Shown: positions 17,386 to 26,372, counted from the stretch's first letter. The stretch is 64,000 nt of DNA from Enterobacter asburiae (GCF_024599655.1 NZ_CP102247.1:1550001-1614000); one strand, 5' to 3'. Translations and numbers: made by a program. Notes: a model not told the origin generated them from the letters alone.

Positions 17386-18743
17386 GTTTTACCGACTGGC
17401 CGTGGCGACACTGGTGCGCGCAGTTTGCTGATAAACCGGCCCTGCGGCTGGACGACGAGGTGCTCAGCTGGCAGCAGCTGTGCACCCGCATCGACCGCCT
17501 GGCGGCAGAGTTTCATCTGCAGGGCGTGGAGGAGGGCGACGGCGTGCTGCTGCTGGCCCATAACCACCCGCAAACCCTTCTGGCGTGGCTGGCGCTGCTG
17601 CAGTGCGGGGCGCGCATTCTTCCCGTTAATCCGCAGCTGCCGTGCCCGCTGCTCGACGTGCTGATCCCGCAGATGACGCTGCGCTTTGCGCTGGTACTGG
17701 ACGGTACCTTTGACGGCCTACCTGCCCTGCGCATGCGCGAGCGCGCGGGCGAATATTGCGTTGCGTGGCAACCGTCGCGGCTCGCGTCCATGACGCTGAC
17801 CTCCGGCTCCACCGGGCTGCCGAAAGCGGCGGTGCATACCTGCGCCGCCCATCTCGCCAGCGCGCGCGGCGTGCTGGCGCTGATGCCCTACGGCGAAGAA
17901 GACGACTGGCTGCTTTCGCTGCCGATGTTTCACGTTTCCGGCCAGGGGATTTTATGGCGCTGGCTGCAGGCCGGGGCGCGGTTAACCGTGCGCGAGAAAC
18001 AGCCGCTGGCGCAGGCGTTGCTCGGCTGTACGCATGCCTCGCTGGTGCCGACCCAGCTCTGGCGTCTGCTTAATACCCACCAGCCTGTCGCACTGAAAGC
18101 GGTGCTGCTGGGCGGGGCCGCCATCCCTGTTGAATTGACACAGCATGCGCGCGCGCAGGGGATTCACACCTTCTGCGGCTACGGCCTGACCGAGTTTGCC
18201 TCTACCGTCTGCGCGAAAGCGGCGGACGGCGAGCCGGACGTAGGCCATGCGCTGCCGGGCAGAGAGGTGCAGGTGGTTAACGGTGAGGTCTGGATCCGGG
18301 CAGAGAGTATGGCCTCAGGCTACTGGCGGGACGGTGAATTGGTTCCGCTGACCAACGCGCAGGGATGGTTCGCCACCCGCGATCGCGGTGAATGGCATGA
18401 CGGCCGCCTGACGATCCTGGGCCGCATGGACAACCTCTTCTTTAGCGGCGGAGAAGGGATCCAGCCGGAGAGCCTTGAGCGTGTTATCGCCCGCCATCCG
18501 CAGATTAACCAGGTGTTTATCGTCCCGCTGGACGACGCCGAGTTTGGGCAACGTCCGGTGGCGGTGGTGGAGTGCGAGCCGGGCACGGATATCACCTGCT
18601 TACCCGACTGGGTCAGGGATAAGGTGGCGCGTTTTGAGCAACCCGTCCGCTGGCTGCTGTTGCCGACCGAACTCAAAAATGGCGGCATCAAAGTCTCACG
18701 CCGCGCGCTGCAGCAGTGGGTAAACGCATCGCTGAAGGGATAA
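17382..18743 (+). CDS. menE: o-succinylbenzoate-CoA ligase MenE
   Basis: MenE adenylates o-succinylbenzoate and loads it on CoA before MenB acts. The 453-residue protein belongs to the ANL superfamily, with the P-loop SMTLTSGSTGLPKAAVHT near residues 136-153, the A5-like motif CGYGLTEFAS near 266, and GEWHDGRLTILGRMDNLFFSGGE as the A7/A8 hinge. The C-terminal lysine region NGGIKVSRRAL carries the adenylation lysine. The ATG at 17382 overlaps the menC stop (ATGA) and gives the family length (E. coli 451), so a longer upstream reading was not used. Confidence 0.95.
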   Translation: MSFTDWPWRHWCAQFADKPALRLDDEVLSWQQLCTRIDRLAAEFHLQGVEEGDGVLLLAHNHPQTLLAWLALLQCGARILPVNPQLPCPLLDVLIPQMTLRFALVLDGTFDGLPALRMRERAGEYCVAWQPSRLASMTLTSGSTGLPKAAVHTCAAHLASARGVLALMPYGEEDDWLLSLPMFHVSGQGILWRWLQAGARLTVREKQPLAQALLGCTHASLVPTQLWRLLNTHQPVALKAVLLGGAAIPVELTQHARAQGIHTFCGYGLTEFASTVCAKAADGEPDVGHALPGREVQVVNGEVWIRAESMASGYWRDGELVPLTNAQGWFATRDRGEWHDGRLTILGRMDNLFFSGGEGIQPESLERVIARHPQINQVFIVPLDDAEFGQRPVAVVECEPGTDITCLPDWVRDKVARFEQPVRWLLLPTELKNGGIKVSRRALQQWVNASLKG

Positions 18744-18867
18744 TAGCCGTTTCAAATAGTTACAATCTACCGTTCTGCCGCACGCAGAGTGCTTGATCCC
18801 CGGGAGACTCCGGTTAAAATCTCGCGGTTTTGGGACTTCTTTATAATAATTGTGCGGGATCACGACA

Positions 18868-19407
18868 ATGAAAAAAGTGGCATTACTGGGCCTCGGCCTG
18901 ATGGTTGTATCTGCGGCGGCTAACGCCATCAGCATTAACGGCTCGGCGGGTCAGGATTACACCCACCTGGGCTTTGGCATGGGTACCGAGACTTCCGGTC
19001 TGGCGATGACCGGCGGCTGGACGCATAACGATGACGACGGCGACGCGGCCAGCCTCGGCCTGGGTCTGAACGTTCCTCTTGGCCCGTTCCTGGCCACCGT
19101 CGGCGGTAAAGGTATCTATACCAACCCAAATGACGGTGACGAAGGGTACGCGGCGGCAGTGGGCGGCGGCCTGCAGTGGAAGATTGGCGACAGCTTCGGT
19201 CTGTTTGGTGAGTACTACTATTCGCCGGACTCCCTCTCAAGCGGTATCGAAAGCTATGAAGAGGCCAACGCCGGCGCGCGCTGGACCATCATGCGTCCGA
19301 TTACCATCGAAGCGGGCTATCGCTATCTGAACCTGGCCGGCAAAGACGGCAACCGCGACAACGCGCTGGCCGACGGCCCGTACGTGGGCGTCAGCGCAGG
19401 CTTCTAA
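18868..19407 (+). CDS. yfaZ: YfaZ family outer membrane protein
   Basis: A 179-residue predicted outer membrane beta-barrel protein. It has a clear signal peptide (MKKVALLGLGLMVVSAAANA) and then alternating hydrophobic/polar strands rich in Gly and aromatic residues, ending in an aromatic residue (VSAGF), as barrel proteins do. It is nearly the same length as E. coli YfaZ. No function is established. The ATG at 18868 is preferred over an in-frame GTG at 18850, since it starts the signal peptide. In E. coli nudI, ais, arn and pmrD lie between yfaZ and menE; here they are absent. Confidence 0.93.
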   Translation: MKKVALLGLGLMVVSAAANAISINGSAGQDYTHLGFGMGTETSGLAMTGGWTHNDDDGDAASLGLGLNVPLGPFLATVGGKGIYTNPNDGDEGYAAAVGGGLQWKIGDSFGLFGEYYYSPDSLSSGIESYEEANAGARWTIMRPITIEAGYRYLNLAGKDGNRDNALADGPYVGVSAGF

Positions 19408-19500
19408 TCACTCCGGCGCGGCGTTCTGTCGCGCCAGTTTCTCTCTTCTCCACCCCGCGTTTGCGCTATAGTGTTTTGACCAAATAAGCGGGAGAACATA

Positions 19501-20700
19501 ATGATTAACGTGGAGATGTTATCCACCGGCGACGAAGTGCTGCATGGACAAATTATCGATACCAATGCTGCCTGGCTTGCCGATCTTTTCTTTGAGCAAG
19601 GATTACCGTTAACGCGCCGCAATACCGTGGGCGACAATCTTGAGTCGCTGGTCGCTATTCTGCGCGAGCGCAGCGAGCACTGCGACGTGCTGATTGTGAA
19701 TGGCGGGCTCGGCCCCACTAGCGACGATCTCAGCGCGCTGGCCGCCGCGACCGCAAAAGGCGAAGGGCTGGTGCTGCACGAGGCGTGGCTTTCACAGATG
19801 GAGCGCTTTTTCTCCGAACGTGGCCGCGTCATGGCCCCCAGCAACCGCAAACAGGCGGAAATTCCCGCCAGCGCCGAGCTGGTCGATAACCCGGTGGGTA
19901 CCGCGTGCGGGTTTGCCATGCAGCTGAACCGCTGCCTGATGTTCTTCACGCCGGGCGTGCCCTCAGAATTTAAAGTGATGGTCGAGCAGCAGATCCTGCC
20001 GCGCCTTCGCGATCGTTTTACCCTGCCTGAACCTCCGCTGTGCCTGCGTCTGACCACCTTTGGCCGCTCGGAAAGCGATCTGGCCCAGAGCCTTGACCCT
20101 CTCCCGCTGCCGACGGGCGTGTCCATGGGCTATCGCTCCTCCATGCCGATCATTGAACTTAAGCTGACAGGCCCGGCCGAGCAGAAAGAGGCGATGCTGG
20201 CCCTGTGGCCCGAGGTGCAGCGCGTGGCGGGCGAAAGCCTGATTTTTGAAGGGACGGAAGGGTTGCCCGCGCAGATTGCGGCGCATCTGCAGTCGCGTCA
20301 GCTGAGCGTGACCTTAAGCGAGCAGTTCACCGGTGGCCTGCTGGCGCTGCAGCTGTCGCGCGTCAACGCGCCGCTGCTGGCCAGCGAAGTGGTGCCGTTC
20401 CAGCAGGAAACCTTGGCGCAAACCGCACGCTGGGCTTCCGAGAGAAGGGTGAAGCATTTTGCCGGTCTGGCGCTGTTCGTCGGGGGGCTGGACGAGGAAT
20501 ACCTTAACTTCGCGCTGGCGACGCCGGAAGGCACCTGGGCCCTGCGGGTGAAAATGAGCATCACCCGCCATAGCCTGGCGGTGCGTCAGGAGGTTTGCGC
20601 CATGATGGCGTTGAACATGCTGCGCCGCTGGCTGAATGGTAAAGAGGTTGCCAGCGAGCACGGCTGGATCCATGTGGTCGAGTCGCTGTTTATCGAGTAA
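19501..20700 (+). CDS. yfaY: CinA-like protein YfaY (NMN amidohydrolase-like, probably inactive)
   Basis: The 399-residue protein has an N-terminal MoCF_biosynth/COG1058 domain (residues about 1-170: STGDEVLHGQIIDTNAAWLA, NGGLGPTSDDLSALAAA, PVGTACGF, TPGVPSEFKVM) and a C-terminal CinA/PncC-like domain from about residue 250. In active PncC enzymes the C-terminal domain starts with AESCTGG. Here residues 273-279 read SEQFTGG, so the SerCys pair is replaced. The E. coli YfaY protein is likewise described as lacking NMN deamidase activity. It is convergent with glpC, with 33 bases between the stops. Confidence 0.9.
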   Translation: MINVEMLSTGDEVLHGQIIDTNAAWLADLFFEQGLPLTRRNTVGDNLESLVAILRERSEHCDVLIVNGGLGPTSDDLSALAAATAKGEGLVLHEAWLSQMERFFSERGRVMAPSNRKQAEIPASAELVDNPVGTACGFAMQLNRCLMFFTPGVPSEFKVMVEQQILPRLRDRFTLPEPPLCLRLTTFGRSESDLAQSLDPLPLPTGVSMGYRSSMPIIELKLTGPAEQKEAMLALWPEVQRVAGESLIFEGTEGLPAQIAAHLQSRQLSVTLSEQFTGGLLALQLSRVNAPLLASEVVPFQQETLAQTARWASERRVKHFAGLALFVGGLDEEYLNFALATPEGTWALRVKMSITRHSLAVRQEVCAMMALNMLRRWLNGKEVASEHGWIHVVESLFIE

Positions 20701-20705
20701 AACCT

Positions 20706-20730
20706 GTGCCGGGGCCTTTCGCCCCGGCAC
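20706..20730. terminator. Hairpin between convergent yfaY and glpC
   Basis: GTGCCGGGGC-CTTTC-GCCCCGGCAC is a perfect 10-bp stem in the 33-base gap between the two stop codons. There is no strong T tract on the plus strand, so it may act as a bidirectional pause or terminator. Confidence 0.65.
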
Positions 20731-20733
20731 TGT

Positions 20734-21924
20734 TCAGCCCAGCGCCTTCGCCAGCAGGGTGATTGGATGTTCGCAGCGCTTGCTGGTGGACATCTCAATC
20801 TGCCACTTGCAGGTTTCGCAGTCCGTTACCACGATATCCGCGCCGCTCTCTTCAATCTGACGGAACAGCGGAGCGCCAATCGCCTGTGACGTTTCGTAGT
20901 TTTCACGCTTAAAGCCGTAGGTCCCCGCAATCCCGCAGCAGCGCGAATCCAGCACCGTCAGCTCCAGGCCTGGAATAAGCCGCAGTAGCTCAAGCGTATA
21001 GAGCGACCAGCCCATTTTCTCCATATGACACGGCGTGTGATAGACCACCTTCAGCGGTAATGTCTTCAGCGGCAGCGTCTGTCCGCCGTCCAGCTTGCGC
21101 CACAGGAAGCGTGTCGCCAGCTCGATGTGCTCGCGCAGGCCGGTGTTATCCACGTCCAGCAGATGCGGGTACTCGTCGCGCAGGGTGAAGGTACAGGTGG
21201 ATGAGGTCGCCAGCACCGGAATACCTTTATCGACAATCGCTTCGCGCAGGGAGGTGACATTGCTCTGAGCCTGCCTGCGCGCCTTATCGGTAAACCCGTT
21301 AGCAATCAGCGGTACGCCGCAGCACTTCTCTTTGTTCAGTAGCTGAACGCCCGTTCCCATGGCGTTCAGCACCTTCAGCAGGTCTTTACCCAGCTGCGGG
21401 TGGTTGTAGTTCACATAGCAGCCGTGGAAAAAGGCCACCTGGTCGGCATACTTCGCCTGTTCCGCCGCGACGGATTTGTACCAGCGGCGGAAGGTGCCGT
21501 GAGAATATTTCGGCAGGCTGCGGTGATGGTCTATCTTCAGCGTCGCATCCAGCAGCTGGCGCACCGGCTTGAGCGAGGTCGCGGCATTCACCAGCGGGGC
21601 AAAGGGCGTCGAGACGCTGCCCATCAGATCGGTATGGCTCAGGATCGCATCGCGCAGCGTCGGCTTTTGCGTGCTGTAGCGCGCCCGGGCGCGCTGGATG
21701 ATATCGCCGATTTTAACATCCGACGGGCAGGCGACTTCGCAGCGTTTGCAGTTAATGCAGTATTTCAGCGCCTCGTCGTACAGCTTGCCGTCCTTCAGAC
21801 GCAGACGCTCGCCGTCCGGCCCGGCCTGTTTCGGGCCAGGGTAGCGAGGGTTCACGCCGCTGACCGGGCAGACGGTGGTACACACCGTGCATTTAATGCA
21901 GCTTTCAAAACGGGTGTCGTTCAT
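20734..21924 (-). CDS. glpC: Anaerobic glycerol-3-phosphate dehydrogenase subunit C
   Basis: The 396-residue iron-sulfur membrane anchor of the anaerobic G3P dehydrogenase carries electrons from GlpAB to menaquinone. Two ferredoxin-type [4Fe-4S] motifs are complete: C9xxC12xxC15xxxC19P and C56xxC59xxC62xxxC66P. Two CCG-type domains follow, seen as NKEKCCGVPLIANG and LDSRCCGIAGTYGFKRENYE. It is the third gene of the leftward glpABC operon. Its ATG overlaps the glpB stop by four bases. Confidence 0.97.
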   Translation of the reverse strand: MNDTRFESCIKCTVCTTVCPVSGVNPRYPGPKQAGPDGERLRLKDGKLYDEALKYCINCKRCEVACPSDVKIGDIIQRARARYSTQKPTLRDAILSHTDLMGSVSTPFAPLVNAATSLKPVRQLLDATLKIDHHRSLPKYSHGTFRRWYKSVAAEQAKYADQVAFFHGCYVNYNHPQLGKDLLKVLNAMGTGVQLLNKEKCCGVPLIANGFTDKARRQAQSNVTSLREAIVDKGIPVLATSSTCTFTLRDEYPHLLDVDNTGLREHIELATRFLWRKLDGGQTLPLKTLPLKVVYHTPCHMEKMGWSLYTLELLRLIPGLELTVLDSRCCGIAGTYGFKRENYETSQAIGAPLFRQIEESGADIVVTDCETCKWQIEMSTSKRCEHPITLLAKALG

Positions 21925-23138
21925 TGTTCAGCCTCCGTGCGCTGGCTAATCTGCTCTGCCACATATAGCGCCGTGACGGCGCAGACCCCGCCACCGCAGC
22001 CCTGGGCAATGGGATCGTACCCGCCCAGCAGCGAGCCGATGGCAAAGAGATTACTGACGGACTTACCGGAAAGTTGCGGATGCAGCTGGCTATCGACAAT
22101 CACACCGAACTGTTGCCAGGGCTGCGGCGAGAAGAAATCGCTCTGATACCAGTCAGATCGGGAGGCTCGCTGGCGAACATCCAGCCCCATGATGGCTTCC
22201 CGGATGCCCTCCCGGCTGCTCAGCAGCCCGTTGCTGAAGAAGCTGCCGCTTGCCAGCACCGTATAGCGGGCGCGAAGCGGAATATCGTCGTGGTTGCGCG
22301 TCCAGATTTCGCTCACCGCGCCGTCGGTCAGGGTGATTTTTTTCACCTCATCACCCGCCATCCACACGCCGCCCTGCGCGACAAACTGGCGCTGGAGCTG
22401 GGTATTCAGGCGAATGCCGGGTACGGAAGGGGGCAGCGTGGGCAGCAGGCCGAGCGAGCAGGGCAGCCGATCCGAGAGCCAGCGCCAGAGCCGGTTGTCG
22501 CGTAAACCAAAGCAGGCGGGCATCAGCAGGGCGTCGCAGCCGTCGCTGAGCGGCCTGAGCGCGTCATACAGCAGCGGCCATTTATCCTCGTTATCCAGAA
22601 AACGGGCGATATTCACCGCGCGAAACTCGCTCGGGTTATCGCGCAGGACATCAAGCTCGGGCAGCTCTATCTCTGCCGTTTCGGCGTTAACGCCCTGGCG
22701 ACAGAGCGACGCCGCCGCGAGATGGGGCTGAAAATCCAGAAAGCCGCTAATACCCACGACCCGCACGCGCGCGGCATTGAAGGGTGCAACGGGCACCTCC
22801 TCCGGGCTGAGCCAGGCAGAGCGTAGGGTGCCGAGCGGCGTGACGCGCTGGTGATTGAGCCGGGCGCTTCCCTTCAGACGCGCGCCGCAGTCCGCCAGCA
22901 GCGCTTCGGTTTCCAGCGCAAAGCGGTCAATATGCTGCGCGCCAATCAGGTGATACGGGTGCTCCGGCGGCAGCTTATCGCGGTACGCTTCGTCCACCAG
23001 ATCCAGCGAGCCCGACGAGAAGTGCAGGGCGCTCTGGCCCCGGGTGATAATGGCGCAGCGCAGCCCCTGCTTCGTGAGTTTGATGCCACAGAGCAATCCT
23101 GCCAGCCCGCCGCCGACGATGACGGTATCAAATTTCAT
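21921..23138 (-). CDS. glpB: Anaerobic glycerol-3-phosphate dehydrogenase subunit B
   Basis: A flavoprotein subunit of 405 residues with an N-terminal dinucleotide-binding motif (VIVGGGLAGLLCG, residues 6-18) and a conserved C-terminal flavin-binding segment FAIGSLLGGYDPIAQGCGGGVCA. E. coli GlpB is about 14 residues longer; the difference lies directly after SSGSLDL near residue 50, where this protein reads VDEAYRDKLPPEHPYHLIG. The start MKFDTVIVGG was chosen by homology; the frame stays open upstream into glpA but that is overlap. glpA and glpB overlap by 11 bases. Confidence 0.96.
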   Translation of the reverse strand: MKFDTVIVGGGLAGLLCGIKLTKQGLRCAIITRGQSALHFSSGSLDLVDEAYRDKLPPEHPYHLIGAQHIDRFALETEALLADCGARLKGSARLNHQRVTPLGTLRSAWLSPEEVPVAPFNAARVRVVGISGFLDFQPHLAAASLCRQGVNAETAEIELPELDVLRDNPSEFRAVNIARFLDNEDKWPLLYDALRPLSDGCDALLMPACFGLRDNRLWRWLSDRLPCSLGLLPTLPPSVPGIRLNTQLQRQFVAQGGVWMAGDEVKKITLTDGAVSEIWTRNHDDIPLRARYTVLASGSFFSNGLLSSREGIREAIMGLDVRQRASRSDWYQSDFFSPQPWQQFGVIVDSQLHPQLSGKSVSNLFAIGSLLGGYDPIAQGCGGGVCAVTALYVAEQISQRTEAEQ

Positions 23139-24756
23139 CGCGTTGCTCCTTCTCAAGACCGCAAAGCCCCTGGTAGACCCAGCGGGTAAATTCGCTTTCG
23201 CGCAGGGCATCTCCCCACGCGACAGGCTGAATGCCTTTCCAGCGCTCGTTTAAAAACGCGCTGAGCTGATCGAGCGACTGGGTAGCGGTGGTGGTGTGAA
23301 AACGCTGCAATAACCCGGCGGCACGACAGGCGCACAGCTCGCCCTGACAGGTCCCCATTCCAACGCGGGTGCGGCGGCGAAGATCGAGCAGGCTTGTGAC
23401 CGTCAGGCTCTCCACCGCGTACTGCACCTCACCGGCGGTGACGGCTTCGCACTCGCACACCAGGCTGCGGCTCAGTCGTCCTTCACCGAGCCACTGTGGC
23501 GTTCTGTCGCCGTGGCGGTAAATAGCGGACCCGCGCAGCGGCGCGGGCAGGGAGATAATTTTTTGCAGCGTTTTTTCGGTGGACTGACGCGAGCCGGGCA
23601 GGGCTTGTTCTGCCGTCACGCACCGTTCCGTATTGCCCAGCTTGCGGCAGACGGCATCGGTCGCCCACTCGGCCATCAGGCGGTAGGTCATCAGCTTGCC
23701 GCCGGTGATGGTGATAAACCCGTCCATGCCGTCGCGCTCGGCGTGATCGAGCAGCACGATGCCCCGGCTGACGTTACGCCCGCTCGGGTCGTTATCGCTG
23801 GCGACCAGCGGACGCACGCCCGCGTAGGCGCGCAGAATACGCGTCTGGGCCATCACCGGGGCCAGTTTTTCCCCTTCGCGCAGCAGGATGTCGACCTCGT
23901 CGGCGGTCACGCGGTTGTAGTCAATCTCGCTGTAGTCCACGTGGGTTGAGGTGGTACCGATTAACGAAATGGTGTCGCCCGGGACGAGGATATCGGCATC
24001 AGACGGTTTGCGGCAGCGGTTGATCACGTGGTTATTGATGCGGTGGTCGAGGATCAGCAGCGAGCCTTTTGCCGGGAACATGCGTACCGACAGGTCCGCG
24101 TATTCCGCGATGCGCTGCCCCCAGATCCCCGCCGCGTTGACCACAACGGCGGCATACAGCTCGCTGTGTTCGTTATATTGCGTATCAAGGATCCGCACGC
24201 CGCAGATGCGATTCCCCTCGCGGATAAGCCCGGTCACTTCGTGCCCGGTCAGGATGTGCGCGCCATGTTCTCGGGCGTCCAGCATATTGGCGGCAGTCAG
24301 GCGGAAGGGGTCAACGGTGCCGTCAGGCACTTTCACCGCGCCGATAAGCGCCGGGTTAACCGACGGTTCCAGCCGCCGCGCCAGCACCGGGTCCATGGCC
24401 TCAGCCTGAATGCCCGCTGCAGTGCAGGCGGTAATAAAGGTGTCCTGAAAGGCGAGGTCATCTTCGGGAAGGGTAATAAAGAGGCCGTCGGTCGGCTCAA
24501 TGCAGTGGCGGGCGATACGCTTGAGGATCTGGTTTTCAGCAATACATTCGCGCGCGGATTCACCGTCGGTCACCGCGTACCGCGCGCCGCTGTGCAGCAG
24601 GCCGTGGTTACGCCCGGTTGCGCCCGTGGCGATATCATGGCGCTCCAGCAGCGTGACGCTTAAGCCGCGAAGGGCGCAATCGCGTGCGATCCCGGCGCCG
24701 GTTGCGCCACCGCCAATGATTATCACATCGCTGTAGCGAGGATCGTGAATGGTCAT
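23128..24756 (-). CDS. glpA: Anaerobic glycerol-3-phosphate dehydrogenase subunit A
   Basis: The catalytic FAD subunit oxidises sn-glycerol 3-phosphate to dihydroxyacetone phosphate when oxygen is absent. The 542-residue protein opens with VIIIGGGATGAGIARDCA (residues 10-27) and ERHDIATGATGRNHGLLHSG. The C-terminal BFD-like [2Fe-2S] domain has the cysteines CECEAVTAGEVQYAVE and GTCQGELCACRAAG. It is the first gene of the glpABC operon, divergent from glpT, with GlpR-like and CRP-like sites in the shared 252-base region. The N-terminal sequence before SDVIIIGGG differs from E. coli (MTIHDPRYSD). Confidence 0.97.
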   Translation of the reverse strand: MTIHDPRYSDVIIIGGGATGAGIARDCALRGLSVTLLERHDIATGATGRNHGLLHSGARYAVTDGESARECIAENQILKRIARHCIEPTDGLFITLPEDDLAFQDTFITACTAAGIQAEAMDPVLARRLEPSVNPALIGAVKVPDGTVDPFRLTAANMLDAREHGAHILTGHEVTGLIREGNRICGVRILDTQYNEHSELYAAVVVNAAGIWGQRIAEYADLSVRMFPAKGSLLILDHRINNHVINRCRKPSDADILVPGDTISLIGTTSTHVDYSEIDYNRVTADEVDILLREGEKLAPVMAQTRILRAYAGVRPLVASDNDPSGRNVSRGIVLLDHAERDGMDGFITITGGKLMTYRLMAEWATDAVCRKLGNTERCVTAEQALPGSRQSTEKTLQKIISLPAPLRGSAIYRHGDRTPQWLGEGRLSRSLVCECEAVTAGEVQYAVESLTVTSLLDLRRRTRVGMGTCQGELCACRAAGLLQRFHTTTATQSLDQLSAFLNERWKGIQPVAWGDALRESEFTRWVYQGLCGLEKEQRDEI

Positions 24757-24767
24757 TGTTTACCCTC

Positions 24768-24777
24768 TATGTTCGTT
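24768..24777 (-). promoter_or_regulatory. GlpR-like half-operator upstream of glpA
   Basis: TATGTTCGTT matches the GlpR half-site consensus WATKYTCGWW at all ten positions. It lies 12 bases in front of the glpA ATG, so a repressor bound there could block glpABC transcription or early elongation. Function is inferred from consensus only. Confidence 0.55.
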
Positions 24778-24808
24778 TTTTTATCATTTAGCCATATCAA
24801 TAGTGTGG

Positions 24809-24828
24809 TTTGTTTGATTTCGAACATA
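24809..24828. promoter_or_regulatory. GlpR-like operator between glpA and glpT
   Basis: TTTGTTTGAT followed by TTCGAACATA fits the 20-base GlpR palindrome (WATKYTCGWW then its complement): the right half matches at ten of ten positions and the left at eight of ten. It lies about 52 bases upstream of glpA and 180 upstream of glpT. Confidence 0.6.
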
Positions 24829-24902
24829 AACGCGCGAAATTCGAAAGTGAAACGTGATTTCATGCGCTTTTTTGCGCATTCTGTCATATTTCTGTAACAA
24901 TC

Positions 24903-24945
24903 TGTGCGTTGATTCACAGTAACAATCACCGTGATTTCTTAACAT
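24903..24945 (+). promoter_or_regulatory. CRP-like site and putative glpTQ promoter
   Basis: TGTGCGTTGATTCACA (24903-24918) matches TGTGA-N6-TCACA with one mismatch. A -10-like TAACAT lies at 24940-24945, which would put the start near 24952 and the CRP site at about -41.5, the classic class II position. Both parts are predictions from consensus, but they agree with known CRP control of glpTQ. Confidence 0.6.
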
Positions 24946-25008
24946 CCCCGCCTCTGGAATTCGGGTGCGAGCCACCTGCTCATTCAATTCAAGGCCACGG
25001 AGGCTGTT

Positions 25009-26361
25009 ATGCTCAGTATCTTCAAACCTGCGCCGCATCGGGCGCGTCTGCCAGAGGCAGAAATTGATCCGCTATACCGCCGTCTGCGCTGGCAAATCTT
25101 CCTGGGGATCTTCTTCGGGTACGCGGCGTACTACCTTGTACGTAAAAACTTCGCGCTCGCCATGCCTTATCTGGTGGAGCAGGGCTTCTCCCGCGGCGAT
25201 CTGGGGTTCGCGCTGTCGGGGATCTCAATCGCCTACGGTTTTTCCAAATTCATCATGGGTTCCGTGTCGGATCGCTCGAATCCGCGCGTGTTCCTGCCCG
25301 CCGGCCTGATCCTGGCGGCCGCAGTCATGCTGTTCATGGGCTTTGTGCCGTGGGCGACGTCCAGTATTGCGATTATGTTCGTGCTGCTGTTCCTCTGCGG
25401 CTGGTTCCAGGGGATGGGGTGGCCGCCGTGCGGACGCACCATGGTGCACTGGTGGTCGCAGAAGGAGCGCGGCGGCATCGTGTCGGTGTGGAACTGCGCG
25501 CATAACGTCGGTGGCGGTATTCCGCCGCTGCTGTTCCTGCTGGGGATGGCCTGGTTCAACGACTGGCACGCTGCGCTGTATATGCCTGCTTTCGGCGCCA
25601 TCGTCGTGGCGATTATCGCTTTCGCGCTGATGCGCGATACGCCGCAGTCCTGCGGCCTGCCGCCGATTGAAGAGTACAAAAACGACTATCCGGATGATTA
25701 CAGCAAAGAGCACGAAGAAGAGCTGACCGCAAAACAGATCTTCATGAAGTACGTCCTGCCGAACAAGCTGCTGTGGTACATCGCGGTGGCGAACGTGTTC
25801 GTTTACCTGCTGCGCTACGGCATCCTCGACTGGTCGCCAACCTACCTGAAAGAGGTGAAGCACTTCGCACTGGATAAATCCTCGTGGGCCTATTTCCTGT
25901 ATGAATATGCCGGGATCCCGGGCACGCTGCTTTGCGGCTGGATGTCGGACAAGGTGTTTAAAGGTAACCGCGGTGCGACGGGCGTCTTCTTTATGACTCT
26001 GGTGACCATCGCGACCGTTGTTTACTGGCTCAACCCGCCGGGCAACCCATCAGTAGACATGGCCTGCATGATCGTCATTGGCTTCCTGATTTACGGTCCG
26101 GTAATGCTGATTGGTCTGCACGCGCTGGAGCTGGCACCGAAAAAAGCGGCAGGCACGGCGGCAGGCTTTACCGGTCTGTTCGGCTATCTGGGCGGTTCGG
26201 TCGCGGCGAGCGCCATCGTGGGCTACACCGTTGACTTCTTCGGCTGGGACGGCGGCTTTATGGTGATGATCGGCGGTAGCGTGCTGGCGGTACTGCTGCT
26301 GATTGTTGTGATGATCGGTGAGAAACGCCACCACGCGGAAGTGCAGGCGCGTCGTCAATAA
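25009..26361 (+). CDS. glpT: Glycerol-3-phosphate:phosphate antiporter GlpT
   Basis: A 12-helix major facilitator of the organophosphate:Pi antiporter family, 450 residues. It imports G3P in exchange for phosphate and is also the entry route for fosfomycin. The protein shows RLPEAEIDPLYRRLRWQIFLG at the start and YYLVRKNFALAMPYL near residues 42-56, which holds a substrate-binding arginine. FQGMGWPPCGRTMVHWWS lies near residue 130. No disruption is present. The ribosome-binding site (CACGGAGG) lies upstream, and glpQ follows 11 bases later. Confidence 0.97.
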   Translation: MLSIFKPAPHRARLPEAEIDPLYRRLRWQIFLGIFFGYAAYYLVRKNFALAMPYLVEQGFSRGDLGFALSGISIAYGFSKFIMGSVSDRSNPRVFLPAGLILAAAVMLFMGFVPWATSSIAIMFVLLFLCGWFQGMGWPPCGRTMVHWWSQKERGGIVSVWNCAHNVGGGIPPLLFLLGMAWFNDWHAALYMPAFGAIVVAIIAFALMRDTPQSCGLPPIEEYKNDYPDDYSKEHEEELTAKQIFMKYVLPNKLLWYIAVANVFVYLLRYGILDWSPTYLKEVKHFALDKSSWAYFLYEYAGIPGTLLCGWMSDKVFKGNRGATGVFFMTLVTIATVVYWLNPPGNPSVDMACMIVIGFLIYGPVMLIGLHALELAPKKAAGTAAGFTGLFGYLGGSVAASAIVGYTVDFFGWDGGFMVMIGGSVLAVLLLIVVMIGEKRHHAEVQARRQ

Positions 26362-26372
26362 GGAGTATTGCC

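Noticed and set aside
24784..25038. Open frame of 84 codons on the minus strand in the glpA-glpT gap
   Set aside because: It covers the operator region and the start of glpT, and has no similarity or ribosome-binding site. The region is regulatory.
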